Assembly: GCA_002937855.1 (NCBI GenBank)
Contig: PTKS01000002.1
Coordinates: 1-64,000, forward strand
From: Alphaproteobacteria bacterium MarineAlpha5_Bin12
Lineage (GTDB): Bacteria; Pseudomonadota; Alphaproteobacteria; HIMB59; GCA-002718135
DNA: 64,000 bases
Reading direction: 5' to 3'
A program made the translations under genes and the position numbers. The notes beneath the pieces are model-generated. The model ran no database searches. It saw only the letters and a program-made list of their open reading frames with translations, and had not been told where the DNA came from. Positions 25,233 to 35,320 of the stretch are shown piece after piece. Numbering within the stretch: position 1 is the first letter of the stretch; every line of letters begins with the position of its first letter.

Positions 25233-26621
25233 ATGGAAAATAGAAAAAAATTATGGACTCCGGATAGTTGGAAAGAAAAACCAGCTAAACATCTTCCTGT
25301 CTATAAAAATACAAAAAAATTAGAAGAAACACTAAATACTATTGAAAAATTTCCACCCCTTGTTTTTGCTGGCGAATCAAGAAAACTTGAAAGAAGTTTA
25401 GCTGAGGTGTCTAAGGGGAAAGCCTTTCTACTTCAAGGTGGCGATTGTGCTGAAAGTTTTGCAGATTTTAACCCAAATCATATTAGGGATTCATTTAAAG
25501 TTTTATTACAAATGTCAATTGTTTTAACTTTTGGAGCTTCATGCCCTGTTGTTAAAGTAGGGAGGATGGCAGGACAATTTGCAAAGCCTAGATCTCAAGA
25601 ATATGAAAAAAAAGATTCAAAGACTTTTCAAAGCTATAAGGGAGATATAATTAATGACATTAAGTTTGATGAAGAATCAAGAGAGCCAAACCCAGATAGA
25701 TTAGTTCAAGCATACAATCAATCAGCAGCTAAATTGAATTTGTTAAGAGCTTTTGCTCAAGGAGGTTTTGCAAATTTAAAAAGGATACATCAATGGAATT
25801 TAAGTTTCATTGGAGATAGTCCTGCTTCAAAAAAGTTTAAAGAAATTGCAGATAGAATTAATGAATGTCTTGATTTCATGGATGCGTGTGGAATTAATGA
25901 AAAATCTGTGAGACAGTTCAAAGAAACAAGTTTTTATACAAGCCATGAGGCTCTTTTATTGCCATATGAACAATCCTTAACAAGAATAGATAGCACTACT
26001 GGAAAATGGTATGATGTTTCAGCTCATATGTTATGGATCGGTGAAAGAACTCGACAGCCCGATGGAGCTCATGTAGAATTTATGAAAGGAATTAGTAATC
26101 CAATAGGAATTAAAATTGGACCAACTATTTCAAAAGATGAATTGCTAAAATTATTAGATATACTTAATCCAGAAAATAATGCTGGTAGAATAACATTAAT
26201 TTGCAGAATGGGAGCAGACAACATTAGCAAAGTATTGCCATCAATAATTAGAGAAGTGGCTAAATCAGGTCAACAGGTTGTTTGGTCATGTGACCCAATG
26301 CATGGAAATATTGAGAAGGCAAACAATGGGTATAAAACAAGATCGCTAAAAAATATTATATCGGAAATTAAACAATTTTTTCAAATTCACCGCTCAGAAG
26401 GCACTTATCCAGGAGGTATACATCTTGAAATGACAGGTCAAAATGTTACTGAATGCATAGGAGGAGTTCAAGAGATAACTGAAAAAGATCTTTCTAGCAG
26501 ATATCATACATATTGTGATCCGAGATTAAATGCTTCACAGTCTTTGGAACTAGCTTTTCTTTTGTCAGATATTTTAAAAGAAGAGAGAAATTTGTTATTA
26601 AAAGCTTCTATAAATATATAA
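25233..26621 (+). CDS. aroG: Class II 3-deoxy-7-phosphoheptulonate (DAHP) synthase
   Basis: This 462-residue enzyme belongs to the class II (plant/mycobacterial) DAHP synthases, shown by [39 protein letters not shown] and the C-terminal [15 protein letters not shown]. It condenses phosphoenolpyruvate and erythrose 4-phosphate, the first step of the shikimate pathway. It follows glmU by 49 bp and precedes nadE by 21 bp, likely in one transcript. Feedback control cannot be predicted from the sequence. Confidence 0.95.
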   Translation: MENRKKLWTPDSWKEKPAKHLPVYKNTKKLEETLNTIEKFPPLVFAGESRKLERSLAEVSKGKAFLLQGGDCAESFADFNPNHIRDSFKVLLQMSIVLTFGASCPVVKVGRMAGQFAKPRSQEYEKKDSKTFQSYKGDIINDIKFDEESREPNPDRLVQAYNQSAAKLNLLRAFAQGGFANLKRIHQWNLSFIGDSPASKKFKEIADRINECLDFMDACGINEKSVRQFKETSFYTSHEALLLPYEQSLTRIDSTTGKWYDVSAHMLWIGERTRQPDGAHVEFMKGISNPIGIKIGPTISKDELLKLLDILNPENNAGRITLICRMGADNISKVLPSIIREVAKSGQQVVWSCDPMHGNIEKANNGYKTRSLKNIISEIKQFFQIHRSEGTYPGGIHLEMTGQNVTECIGGVQEITEKDLSSRYHTYCDPRLNASQSLELAFLLSDILKEERNLLLKASINI

Positions 26622-26642
26622 AATTGTAATTATATATAAATA

Positions 26643-27386
26643 ATGAATGCCGAAAAAAGAATAAACATAATAAAAAATTGGATTTTAAGTTATACTGAGT
26701 CAACCGGGACCAATTTAGAAACACTAGTTGTTGGAGTTTCTGGGGGAATAGATTCATCTGTAGTGAGCGCTATATGTGCAAAAACAGGTATTAATACGAT
26801 TGCTGCTTCAATGCCAATTAAACAAAAAAATAGTCAGCATTCTCTTAGCATTCAACATCAAGATTGGTTGAAAAGAAATTTTAAAAACATTGAGTGTCCT
26901 ATAATAAACTTAGATAATGTGTTTAAAAATTTTCAAAATGATTTATCAAATTATTCTAGTGAAATAGGTTTTGCAAATTCTCGATCAAGAATTAGAATGG
27001 CGACATTGTATCAAATAGCAAAATCAAAAAATGGTATTGTTGTTGGCACAGGAAATAAGGTTGAGGATTTTGGAGTAGGTTTTTATACTAAATATGGCGA
27101 TGGGGGGGTTGATATTTCTCCAATTGCAGATTGCACAAAAACACAAGTATGGGAAATGGGCAAGGAATTAGGGATTTTAGAATCAATAATTCATGCTAAA
27201 CCTACAGATGGGTTATGGGATGATGGGAGAAATGATGAAGATCAATTAGGTTTATCATATACTCAAATCGAAGAAGCAATGAAAAACAATAAAAGCAAAT
27301 ATTATGATAAATATCTTTCTATAAGAAAACCCAATATACATAAAATGGTACCTATTCCTGTATGCAAGTTTGAGAAAGATGAGTGA
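26643..27386 (+). CDS. nadE: Ammonia-dependent NAD+ synthetase
   Basis: The 247-residue protein has the PP-loop SGGIDSS (about residues 34-40), the second motif GTGNKVEDFGVGFYTKYGDGGVDISPI and the late KPTDGLWDDGRNDEDQLG segment. It amidates nicotinic acid adenine dinucleotide to NAD+. No glutaminase (nitrilase) domain is attached, so it would use free ammonia. This is notable beside an island that releases ammonia from guanidino compounds. Its last 8 bp overlap gltX. Confidence 0.92.
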   Translation: MNAEKRINIIKNWILSYTESTGTNLETLVVGVSGGIDSSVVSAICAKTGINTIAASMPIKQKNSQHSLSIQHQDWLKRNFKNIECPIINLDNVFKNFQNDLSNYSSEIGFANSRSRIRMATLYQIAKSKNGIVVGTGNKVEDFGVGFYTKYGDGGVDISPIADCTKTQVWEMGKELGILESIIHAKPTDGLWDDGRNDEDQLGLSYTQIEEAMKNNKSKYYDKYLSIRKPNIHKMVPIPVCKFEKDE

Positions 27387-28722
27387 AAAAATTTTTTTAA
27401 CACGTTTTGCGCCAAGCCCAACTGGAAGGTTGCATATTGGAAATGCAAGATCAGCTATTTTAAATTGGATATTTGCCAAAAAAAATAATGGCGATTTCAT
27501 TCTAAGAATAGATGATACCGATATAGAAAGAAGCAAAGACTCTTATATTGAATTAATTAAGAAAGATCTTCAATGGTTAAATCTCAGTTGGTCAAAAACA
27601 TTCAAACAATCAGAAAGAAAAAAAATTTATAATAAGAGAATTGAAGAATTAAAAAATAATGGCAGACTTTATCCTTGCTTTGAAAGTCAAGAGGAATTGC
27701 TTTTAAAAAGAAAATCCCTTCTTTCATCAGGCAAGCCTCCAATATACGATAGAAGCTCTTTAAAACTTTCAGAAAAAGAAAAAGAAAATTATTTAGCAAA
27801 AGGAACAAAACCACACTGGAGATTTTTTATTAATGAAAAAAAAATATATTGGAATGATCTTATTAGAGGTGAGGTAAGTTTTGAATCAGAAAATTTAAGT
27901 GATCCAATATTAATTAGAGAAGATGGAAGTCTTCTTTACCATTTACCATCTGTTATAGATGATATTTCAGAAAACATAACACATATAATTAGAGGTGAAG
28001 ACCATATTAGCAATACTGCTTTTCATATTCAAATTTTTGAAGCATTAAAATCAAATAGCCCGACTTTTGGTCACCATTCGCTCTTAATTGATAAGGAGGG
28101 CAAAGGTATGTCTAAAAGAATGAATAGTTTTTCGATAGATGATATACAAAAAAAAGGTTTTGAAAATTTAACTATTTTAAATTATCTCTCAACTATAGGC
28201 ACAAGTAATAATCTAACTTTTGAAACAGAAGTTTCAAAATTAATTGAATTATTTGAAATTTCAGATTTAGCCAAATCTACTGCAAAATTTAATGAAGATG
28301 ATTTAATTAAAATTAACTCAAATATTTTAAAAAAGATAGAATTTAAAGAAGCTTCAAATAAACTTAAGAAAATTAACATTCATAAATCAAATGAAGAATT
28401 TTGGAATTTAATTAAAAATAATATAAATTTTCTTAATGAAGCTATCGAATGGTGGGCAATAGTGAATGATGATAAGATTTATATAAATGATAAAAATGAT
28501 TTTCTTATTCAATGTGCTTCAGTCTTGCCTAGTGAACCTTATGATATAAATACTTGGGAAGATTGGTTAAAAGAAATAAAAAAATTATCCAAAAAAACTG
28601 GAAAAGATCTATTTATGCCATTAAGAATGGCACTTACAGGAAAAAAAAATGGCCCTGAAATAAAATACTTGTTGCCTCTTTTAACAAAAGCTCAAATAAT
28701 AAAAAGGTTAGGGGCTTTATGA
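27379..28722 (+). CDS. gltX: Glutamyl-tRNA synthetase
   Basis: This class I synthetase of 447 residues has the HIGH-type motif FAPSPTGRLHIGNARSA near the N-terminus and a KMSKR-type KGMSKRMNSFS loop near residue 240. It charges tRNA-Glu and, in most alphaproteobacteria, also tRNA-Gln for later amidation. ATG 27379 is preferred to TTG 27370 because the HIGH motif is then at the usual distance. Its stop overlaps the cysS start as ATGA (28719-28722). Confidence 0.94.
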   Translation: MSEKIFLTRFAPSPTGRLHIGNARSAILNWIFAKKNNGDFILRIDDTDIERSKDSYIELIKKDLQWLNLSWSKTFKQSERKKIYNKRIEELKNNGRLYPCFESQEELLLKRKSLLSSGKPPIYDRSSLKLSEKEKENYLAKGTKPHWRFFINEKKIYWNDLIRGEVSFESENLSDPILIREDGSLLYHLPSVIDDISENITHIIRGEDHISNTAFHIQIFEALKSNSPTFGHHSLLIDKEGKGMSKRMNSFSIDDIQKKGFENLTILNYLSTIGTSNNLTFETEVSKLIELFEISDLAKSTAKFNEDDLIKINSNILKKIEFKEASNKLKKINIHKSNEEFWNLIKNNINFLNEAIEWWAIVNDDKIYINDKNDFLIQCASVLPSEPYDINTWEDWLKEIKKLSKKTGKDLFMPLRMALTGKKNGPEIKYLLPLLTKAQIIKRLGAL

Positions 28723-30101
28723 AAATAAAAATATTTGACACTTTATCCCATAGTAAATTAAATTTTGAACCATTAAATTCTAAAAAAATAAGAATGTATG
28801 TTTGTGGCCCAACTGTTTATGATTTCGCCCATATAGGTAATGGAAGACCAATAATAGTATTTGATGTGTTATTCAGATTATTAAGATCTGTATATGGAAT
28901 AAATAATGTTTCCTATGTAAGAAATATAACTGACATTGATGATAAAATTATTGTTGCAGCAAACAAATTAGATATTGATACTGAAACTCTAACAAAAAAA
29001 ACTATAAGTAATTTTCATGAAGATATTGAAAGTCTTAATGTACTAAAACCTACTCATGAACCAAAGGCGACTGAGTCTATAGCTGAAATGATATTACTAA
29101 TAGAGGATCTTATTAAAAAGGATATTGCGTATATTGCAGAAAATCATGTTTTATTTGATACTAAAAAATTCAAGGATTACGGAAAATTGTCAAAAAGATC
29201 ACAAGAAGATATGATTGCAGGATCAAGAATTGAAATAGCACCATATAAGAAAAATCCATTTGACTTTGTATTATGGAAACCTTCTAAAAAAGAAGAGCCA
29301 TACTGGGATAGTCCTTGGGGAAGAGGAAGACCTGGATGGCATATTGAATGCTCTGCAATGACAAAAAAATTTTTAGGTGAAAGTTTTGATATTCATGCTG
29401 GCGGTGCTGATTTAATATTTCCCCATCATGAAAATGAAATTGCACAAAGTGAGTCTTCCCATCAAAAACAATTCTCTAAATATTGGATGCACAATGGTTA
29501 TTTAAATATTGAAGGAGAAAAAATGTCTAAATCCTTAGGCAATATACTTACAATTCGAGATTTATTAAAAAAATATAATGGAGAAATTTTAAGATTTGCT
29601 ATGCTGTCTACCCATTACAGAAAACCAATAAATTTTTCAAAAGATTTACTATCTTCTTCCTATAAACAACTTCATAAAATTTATTCATCTTTAAACTCAA
29701 GATCTTTAGAAAATAAAGTCACTCATGACATACCAAATTCTCTTTTAGATGATATGAACACCCCACTTGCAATTGCAGAAATTCATGAATTAGTAAAAAA
29801 ACTTAATGATAGCTCAATAAGTGATAATGAATGGATAGAATGTAAAAGTAAAATAAAACGATACGGAGACTTAATGGGACTTTTTATGAGGTCAAATTTT
29901 CAAGAACTCGAAGTAGAAGAAAATAAATTAAATAATGTTCAGATAAAAGAAATTGAAAATCTTATAAAAGAAAGGAATTTAGCTCGACAGAGCGGTAATT
30001 TTGAGTTAGCAGACGAAATAAGAGGAAAGCTCGAAATAAAGGGTGTAATATTAGAAGATAAAGGGGACAATACTACTTGGAAAATAAAAAATGAAGGATA
30101 A
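28719..30101 (+). CDS. cysS: Cysteinyl-tRNA synthetase
   Basis: The 460-residue class I synthetase has HIGH as CGPTVYDFAHIGNGRP, KMSKS as GEKMSKSLGNIL, and zinc-site elements in GRPGWHIECSAM and HHENEIAQSE. It charges tRNA-Cys. ATGA overlap with gltX and an 11-bp overlap with cimA make these a translationally linked set. Length is normal. Confidence 0.95.
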   Translation: MKIKIFDTLSHSKLNFEPLNSKKIRMYVCGPTVYDFAHIGNGRPIIVFDVLFRLLRSVYGINNVSYVRNITDIDDKIIVAANKLDIDTETLTKKTISNFHEDIESLNVLKPTHEPKATESIAEMILLIEDLIKKDIAYIAENHVLFDTKKFKDYGKLSKRSQEDMIAGSRIEIAPYKKNPFDFVLWKPSKKEEPYWDSPWGRGRPGWHIECSAMTKKFLGESFDIHAGGADLIFPHHENEIAQSESSHQKQFSKYWMHNGYLNIEGEKMSKSLGNILTIRDLLKKYNGEILRFAMLSTHYRKPINFSKDLLSSSYKQLHKIYSSLNSRSLENKVTHDIPNSLLDDMNTPLAIAEIHELVKKLNDSSISDNEWIECKSKIKRYGDLMGLFMRSNFQELEVEENKLNNVQIKEIENLIKERNLARQSGNFELADEIRGKLEIKGVILEDKGDNTTWKIKNEG

Positions 30102-31680
30102 CAAAGTTTATATCTTTGATACTACTTTAAGAGATGGTCAGCAAACCACTGGTGTAGATTTTACTGTTAAAGATAAGATTGCAATATCAAATTCACTAGA
30201 TCAATTAGGTGTTGATTATATTGAAGGAGGGTGGCCTGGGTCAAATCCTACAGATACCGATTATTTTAATCACCCACCAAAATTAAAAACTTCTATAATA
30301 ACTGCTTTTGGCATGACTAGAAGGCCAGGTAGAAGTGCATCAAACGACCCTGGATTAAATGCCTTAATTAATTCAAAAGCAAAATCTATATGTATAGTTG
30401 GCAAATCATCTTTGTTTCATGTTGAAGTAGCTCTAAAAATTTCGAAAAAAGAAAATTTATCTATGATAGGAGATAGCATCAATGCGATAGCAAAGAAAAA
30501 TAAAGAAGCTACATTTGATGCAGAACATTTTTTTGATGGATATAAATTAGACAAAAACTTTTCTTTAGATTGTATTAAAAAAGCATATGATTCAGGCGCA
30601 AGATGGGTGGTTTTATGTGATACCAATGGAGGAACACTTCCTAATGAAATTTCTGACATTGTATCAAATGTAATAAAAGTGATTCCAGGATCCAATTTAG
30701 GAATTCATGCTCATAATGATACAGAAAACGCAATTGCAAATAGTTTAGCGGCAATATCGGAGGGGGTTAGACAGGTTCAAGGAACTATTAATGGTATTGG
30801 AGAAAGATGTGGAAACACGAATTTAATTTCACTGATTCCAACCCTAGTATTAAAGACAAAATTTAAAACTAATGTCAAAAAAAATAATTTGAAATATTTA
30901 ACTTTAACTTCAAAATTATTAGATGAAAGGCTCAATCGAATTTCACAAAAACAACAACCTTATGTCGGAGAATTTGCTTTTTCTCATAAAGGTGGCTTGC
31001 ATGTATCTGCTATTGTAAAAGATGCAAAAACTTATGAGCATATTGATCCAAAAATAGTTGGCAATACAAGAAATATAGTAATATCTGATCAATCAGGAAA
31101 ATCAAATGTTCAATCTCAATTATCTGATTTGAAAATAAAAGTTGATGATAAAACTATAAGTAAAATTGTAAATATAGTGAAAGAAAAACAATTTGAAGGA
31201 TATTCTTATGACGGAGCACTAGCAAGTTTTGAAATATTAGTAAGAAGAGAACTCAACCAAATAAAAAATTATTTTATTTTAAATAGATTTCGCGTTACAG
31301 ATGAAAGACGTTGGAATGCAAAAGGTAAATTGATTACTGAATCTGAGGCCACAATTAATATTACAGTTAATGGAGAAGAGAGAATGACTGTTGCAACAGG
31401 TAATGGTCCTGTAAATGCACTTGATGGCGCCCTTAGAAAAGCTCTAGTAGGTTTTTATCCCACAATAGTTAATTTAAAACTTTCAGACTATAAAGTTAGA
31501 ATTGTTTCTTCTGAAAAAGGAACTGGAGCAATTACAAGAGTAACAATCGAATCAATTGATGAAAACAACAGATACTGGTCAACCATAGGAGTGTCTACTA
31601 ACATTATTGATGCATCTTATAATGCGATACATGATAGTATAACATATAAACTCTATCATGATTTGAATGCTAAAAAATAA
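30091..31680 (+). CDS. cimA: (R)-citramalate synthase
   Basis: This 529-residue protein has a catalytic HMGL-like TIM barrel (TTLRDGQQTTGVDF, GGWPGSNPTD, HAHNDTENAIANSLAA, SHKGGLHVSA) and a C-terminal LeuA-type allosteric domain. EGGWPGSNPTD and the overall wording fit CimA rather than LeuA. It condenses pyruvate with acetyl-CoA to citramalate, giving 2-oxobutyrate for isoleucine without threonine deaminase. Gene order cysS-cimA-trmJ, all overlapping, suggests one operon. Confidence 0.92.
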   Translation: MKDNKVYIFDTTLRDGQQTTGVDFTVKDKIAISNSLDQLGVDYIEGGWPGSNPTDTDYFNHPPKLKTSIITAFGMTRRPGRSASNDPGLNALINSKAKSICIVGKSSLFHVEVALKISKKENLSMIGDSINAIAKKNKEATFDAEHFFDGYKLDKNFSLDCIKKAYDSGARWVVLCDTNGGTLPNEISDIVSNVIKVIPGSNLGIHAHNDTENAIANSLAAISEGVRQVQGTINGIGERCGNTNLISLIPTLVLKTKFKTNVKKNNLKYLTLTSKLLDERLNRISQKQQPYVGEFAFSHKGGLHVSAIVKDAKTYEHIDPKIVGNTRNIVISDQSGKSNVQSQLSDLKIKVDDKTISKIVNIVKEKQFEGYSYDGALASFEILVRRELNQIKNYFILNRFRVTDERRWNAKGKLITESEATINITVNGEERMTVATGNGPVNALDGALRKALVGFYPTIVNLKLSDYKVRIVSSEKGTGAITRVTIESIDENNRYWSTIGVSTNIIDASYNAIHDSITYKLYHDLNAKK

Positions 31681-32404
31681 GTTTCCAGTAATAGTTCTTG
31701 TAAAACCTCAGCTACCAGATAATATAGGACTATCTGCTAGAGCTATGATGAACTGTGGATTTAATGAATTAAGAATTGTCAATCCTAGAGAGAAATGGCC
31801 AAATAAGATTGCAAAAAGTTCATCTTCCCATGGAGATTTTATAATTGAAAATGCTAAAGTATATAAAAAATTTGAAGATTCAATTTCTGATTTAAACTTT
31901 CTTATAGGCACTTCTGCTAGAAAAAGATTTGTAAATAAAAAACATTATAAAAGTTTTGAAAGTCTTTTTAAGAATACTAATTTTAATTTAAAAACGGGTA
32001 TAATTTTTGGACCAGAAAGATCTGGATTAACTAATAAAGAGATTTCTGTTTGTGATTATATATTTTCATTACCAATTTATAATAATTCATCCTCTTTGAA
32101 TTTGTCTCATTCAGTTTTAATTTTTTGTTATGAATATAATAGATTGATTAATAATATAAAATACAAAGATTTTAAGGATAGAGCTAATATAGCGCCTCGA
32201 AGAGACTTTAATTTACTTATGAAACATCTCAAATATGAACTGGAAAAAGTTGGCTTTCTTTACCCTAAAGAGAAAGCTAAAAATATGTTTATTAATATAG
32301 AAAATATGTTTATCAAATCTTCTTTCTCAGCCCAAGAAATAAGAACTTTTAGAGGAATCCTTAAAAGATTAAGAAATCCCAAAAAAATTAACAAAGATAA
32401 TTAA
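31667..32404 (+). CDS. trmJ: TrmJ-like tRNA 2'-O-methyltransferase (SpoU/SPOUT family)
   Basis: The 245-residue protein has the SPOUT motifs LVKPQLPDNIGLSARAMMNCG (motif 1), IIFGPERSGLTNKEI (motif 2) and LPIYNNSSSLNLSHSVLI (motif 3, knotted SAM site). These fit TrmJ, which methylates the ribose at position 32 of tRNA. A C-terminal helical extension is present. The start overlaps cimA by 14 bp. Other SpoU paralogues are less likely because of the LxxPxxPxNIG start. Confidence 0.88.
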   Translation: MLKNKFPVIVLVKPQLPDNIGLSARAMMNCGFNELRIVNPREKWPNKIAKSSSSHGDFIIENAKVYKKFEDSISDLNFLIGTSARKRFVNKKHYKSFESLFKNTNFNLKTGIIFGPERSGLTNKEISVCDYIFSLPIYNNSSSLNLSHSVLIFCYEYNRLINNIKYKDFKDRANIAPRRDFNLLMKHLKYELEKVGFLYPKEKAKNMFINIENMFIKSSFSAQEIRTFRGILKRLRNPKKINKDN

Positions 32405-32432
32405 TTGACAGTTATCTTAATATAGTTATAAA
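32405..32432 (+). promoter_or_regulatory. Sigma-70 promoter of rpsD
   Basis: A perfect -35 TTGACA (32405-32410), 16-bp spacer and -10 TATAAA (32427-32432) lie directly after the trmJ stop and 25 bp before the rpsD ATG. Initiation would leave a leader of about 18 nt, too short for a classical S4 autoregulatory structure. Confidence 0.75.
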
Positions 32433-32457
32433 GCCATTAATTTGATTAATATTTGAT

Positions 32458-33078
32458 ATGACAAAAAGACTTAACGCTAAACATAAAATAGATAGAAGAC
32501 TCGGTTGCAACCTTTGGGGAAGACCTAAAAGTCCATATAATAAAAGACAGACAAAACCAGGTCAACATGGACCAACTTTAAGAAGAAAACCTTCTGATTA
32601 TGGAACTCAATTACAGGCAAAACAAAAACTTAAATTTTATTATGGGGACATTTCAGAACATCAATTTAAAAAAATTTATAAAGAAGCTTCAAATAGAAGA
32701 GGTGATACCGGACAATACTTAATTGAACTTTTAGAAAGAAGATTAGATTCAGTAGTTTATAGAATGAAATTTGTCCCAACTATTTTTGCAGCGAGACAAT
32801 TTGTAAATCATGGACATGTAAAAATAAATGGTAAAAGGGTCAATATTCCATCCTATGTAGTTCAAGATGAAGATATAATTCAAGTGCGCGATAAAAGTAA
32901 GGAAATTGCTACAATCTTTCAAGGAACAGAAGATTATAAAGAAAGAGAAATTCCAGAATATTTAGAAGTCGACCAAAAAGAATTAAAAGGTAGATTTTTA
33001 AGAGCGCCGATGCTTAGCGACGTTCCATACCCAGTTGCTATGGAACCTAATTTAGTAGTTGAGTTTTATAGTAGATAA
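32458..33078 (+). CDS. rpsD: 30S ribosomal protein S4
   Basis: The 206-residue protein has the S4 N-terminal domain ([22 protein letters not shown]) and the S4 RNA-binding domain ([35 protein letters not shown]). It binds 16S rRNA early in 30S assembly. As in most alphaproteobacteria it stands alone, outside the alpha operon. It has its own strong promoter at 32405. It is convergent with rarD, 5 bp away. Confidence 0.97.
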   Translation: MTKRLNAKHKIDRRLGCNLWGRPKSPYNKRQTKPGQHGPTLRRKPSDYGTQLQAKQKLKFYYGDISEHQFKKIYKEASNRRGDTGQYLIELLERRLDSVVYRMKFVPTIFAARQFVNHGHVKINGKRVNIPSYVVQDEDIIQVRDKSKEIATIFQGTEDYKEREIPEYLEVDQKELKGRFLRAPMLSDVPYPVAMEPNLVVEFYSR

Positions 33079-33083
33079 AAAAA

Positions 33084-33965
33084 TTATTTATTTTTCTTGT
33101 TTATTTTAATTGACTCAAATATGAATAAAATTACTGCTATCCAAATTATTATAAAACTAATAATTTTTTCGAAACTTATCACTTCCCCCAAATAGATAAT
33201 TGCAGTTAAAAATTGCAAAGTTGGCACTAAATAAAAAATTATTCCTGATAGACTTAATGGAATAAGTCTAATTGCAAGATTAAAAAAAAATAGAGGAAGA
33301 GCAGTGAAAAGTCCTCCTCCTATTAAAAAAAATATTGTATATTTGTCATCCAATATAAAATGACCTGTACCATTTTGATTCAATAAAATGCTATAACCTA
33401 AAAATATTGGCAAAAGTAAGCTTAATTCAAAGAATAAACCAACCTCGCTATCAATATTTACTTTTTTTCTAATAACACCATATAAGGACCAAGTTGTAGC
33501 TAGTGAAATTGCTATCCAGGGTATTGAACCAATATTAACAATTAAGTTGATCATTGCGATAAGTATTAAAATTAATGATAAAAATTGTATTTTTGAAAAT
33601 TTTTCTTTAAAAATAATATATCCTAAAGCTACACTAACAATAGGACTAATATAATAACCCATTGCTGCATCTTGTACATTTTCTGTTGAAATTGATTTAA
33701 TTAAGAAAAACCAATTTGAAGATATAAGCATTGCAGTAGTTATCAAATATAGTAATTTTTTTTTGTTCTTAAATATTTCAAAAAAATTGAATATTTTTCT
33801 TCTTAAAGCTATTAGAATTAAAATAAAAAAAAATGCCCAAATTGCTCTATGAGAAACTATTTCTAAAGGAGGAATATATTTGATATTCTCAAAATATATT
33901 ACTTGAATGCAACCCCATAAAATAACAGCAATAAGGTTATAAACCAACCCATTAATAAAACTCAT
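33084..33965 (-). CDS. rarD: RarD-type EamA/DMT-family transporter
   Basis: The 293-residue integral membrane protein has about ten hydrophobic segments in two EamA repeats. The early EIVSHRAIWAFFF is typical of RarD. RarD was linked to chloramphenicol tolerance in other bacteria, but the natural substrate is unknown. It lies 5 bp downstream of grxD and is the last gene of the purB-NRDE-bolA-grxD-rarD run. Confidence 0.85.
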   Translation of the reverse strand: MSFINGLVYNLIAVILWGCIQVIYFENIKYIPPLEIVSHRAIWAFFFILILIALRRKIFNFFEIFKNKKKLLYLITTAMLISSNWFFLIKSISTENVQDAAMGYYISPIVSVALGYIIFKEKFSKIQFLSLILILIAMINLIVNIGSIPWIAISLATTWSLYGVIRKKVNIDSEVGLFFELSLLLPIFLGYSILLNQNGTGHFILDDKYTIFFLIGGGLFTALPLFFFNLAIRLIPLSLSGIIFYLVPTLQFLTAIIYLGEVISFEKIISFIIIWIAVILFIFESIKINKKNK

Positions 33966-33970
33966 TAAAT

Positions 33971-34321
33971 TTAATTATTAGAATTAATCTTTATATTTTT
34001 ATTTTTTAGTAAATCTTGCAATTCACCACTTTGAAACATCTCATTAACTATATCGCAACCTCCTATAAATTCCTTTTTTACATAAAGTTGAGGAATTGTG
34101 GGCCAATCAGAATATTTTTTTATACCTTCACGTATTTCTGGACTATCTAAAACATTTACACTATGAAATTTAATTCCTATGTTAGATAATACTTGGACTA
34201 CATTGGCTGAAAAACCACACATAGGAAATACAGGTGTACCTTTCATAAAAAGAACAACTTCATTCTCATTTATTTCTTTTTCAATTAAATTAGTTATATC
34301 AATTTGTTGATTTTCAGACAT
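33971..34321 (-). CDS. grxD: Monothiol glutaredoxin (Grx4/GrxD type)
   Basis: The 116-residue glutaredoxin has the CGFS active site in FPMCGFSANVVQVL, the cis-Pro loop WPTIPQLYV and the GSH-binding GGCDI. CGFS glutaredoxins carry [2Fe-2S] clusters and act with BolA in iron-sulfur trafficking. The bolA gene is only 1 bp upstream, as is common in alphaproteobacteria. It also relates functionally to the Atm1-type exporter at 13942. Confidence 0.95.
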   Translation of the reverse strand: MSENQQIDITNLIEKEINENEVVLFMKGTPVFPMCGFSANVVQVLSNIGIKFHSVNVLDSPEIREGIKKYSDWPTIPQLYVKKEFIGGCDIVNEMFQSGELQDLLKNKNIKINSNN

Positions 34322-34322
34322 T

Positions 34323-34553
34323 TTATTCAGACTTTGTTTTTAGCATTAGGGCATGCAATTCGCCACCCATTTTTCCTTTTAACGCAGAATATACCATTTG
34401 ATGTTGCTCAATTCTAGATTTGCCATTGAATCTACTTGAAATAATTGAAGCTTTATAATGATCTTCATCATCCTTCAATTCGTCTACTTCAATTTTTGAA
34501 TTTGGAAAAGCATTTTCTAATAAATTAACTAATTCTTTCTTTTTAATTGGCAT
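34323..34553 (-). CDS. bolA: BolA family protein
   Basis: This 76-residue single-domain protein has the BolA core KASIISSRFNGKSRIEQHQMVYSAL followed by HALMLKT. Its conserved His residues bind a cluster together with CGFS glutaredoxin. It is co-transcribed with grxD, with a 1-bp gap. It is of the short BolA2/YrbA-like class (IbaG-like) rather than the 105-residue E. coli BolA. Confidence 0.92.
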   Translation of the reverse strand: MPIKKKELVNLLENAFPNSKIEVDELKDDEDHYKASIISSRFNGKSRIEQHQMVYSALKGKMGGELHALMLKTKSE

Positions 34554-34562
34554 TACTCAAAT

Positions 34563-35309
34563 TTATAATAAATTTATATTTTTGTATATACTTTTATCTG
34601 GAGGTCCATCAATATATCTATAAAATGAAAATTTTCTTTCTTTGTTTAAGCCTATAATTGAAGAAGAAACAGTGCCAAATTTGTTATTTATATTAAAACA
34701 CATTGAATCATAAACATTTTTTTGATTATTAAGTTTATTTTCGGACAGTATTGATTCAATTGGAAAATCATTTTTTTCATCAAAATATATTTTTTTATTA
34801 TTACTAATTACTTTTAAATAATAATTTATTTTAAAGTTATTTCTGCTATTTAAATCACAATGATTTAAAATTGAAATTCCTTCTGGGACAGTCATAATAG
34901 ATAAATTCTTACCCAATCCTTCATGTTTTGCCCAATATACATTTTCTTTGTCAGCAATTATTAAATTAAAGCTATTATAATCTTTAATATTTATTGAATT
35001 CAAATTTTTTAGTGCCCCTTCTAGATTTTTAGCTTCTAAAATTCTTAAAATTATTTCTCCTCTTGATATCGTATTTTTAAGTTTTTTTTCATTTACATTT
35101 CTATTATGAATGCATGATACTATTCCATAATCGTTAATGGCACACCATGTTCCTCCTGCTTTTTTATCTAATCCTCCAATTATATAAGGTTGTTTATGCC
35201 AATGTCTTGATGGAGGAAGGCTCTCTCTTTCGAAATATTCATCTCTATTTGATGCTAAAATAAAAGGCCAATTGTGACCTTTTCTAAAAAATATTATTGA
35301 AGTGCACAC
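34563..35309 (-). CDS. NRDE (TANGO2-like) family protein, GTG start
   Basis: The 248-residue protein begins MCTSI and contains the name-giving ASNRDEYFERE, then GGTWCAINDYGIVSCIHNR. The invariant Cys2 is an Ntn-hydrolase-like feature of the NRDE/TANGO2 family. That fixes the start at the GTG codon 35309. Function is unsettled; the family has been tied to heme or lipid handling in eukaryotes. It sits between bolA and purB with gaps of 9 and 11 bp. Confidence 0.85.
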   Translation of the reverse strand: MCTSIIFFRKGHNWPFILASNRDEYFERESLPPSRHWHKQPYIIGGLDKKAGGTWCAINDYGIVSCIHNRNVNEKKLKNTISRGEIILRILEAKNLEGALKNLNSINIKDYNSFNLIIADKENVYWAKHEGLGKNLSIMTVPEGISILNHCDLNSRNNFKINYYLKVISNNKKIYFDEKNDFPIESILSENKLNNQKNVYDSMCFNINNKFGTVSSSIIGLNKERKFSFYRYIDGPPDKSIYKNINLL

Positions 35310-35320
35310 TAAAAAAACTT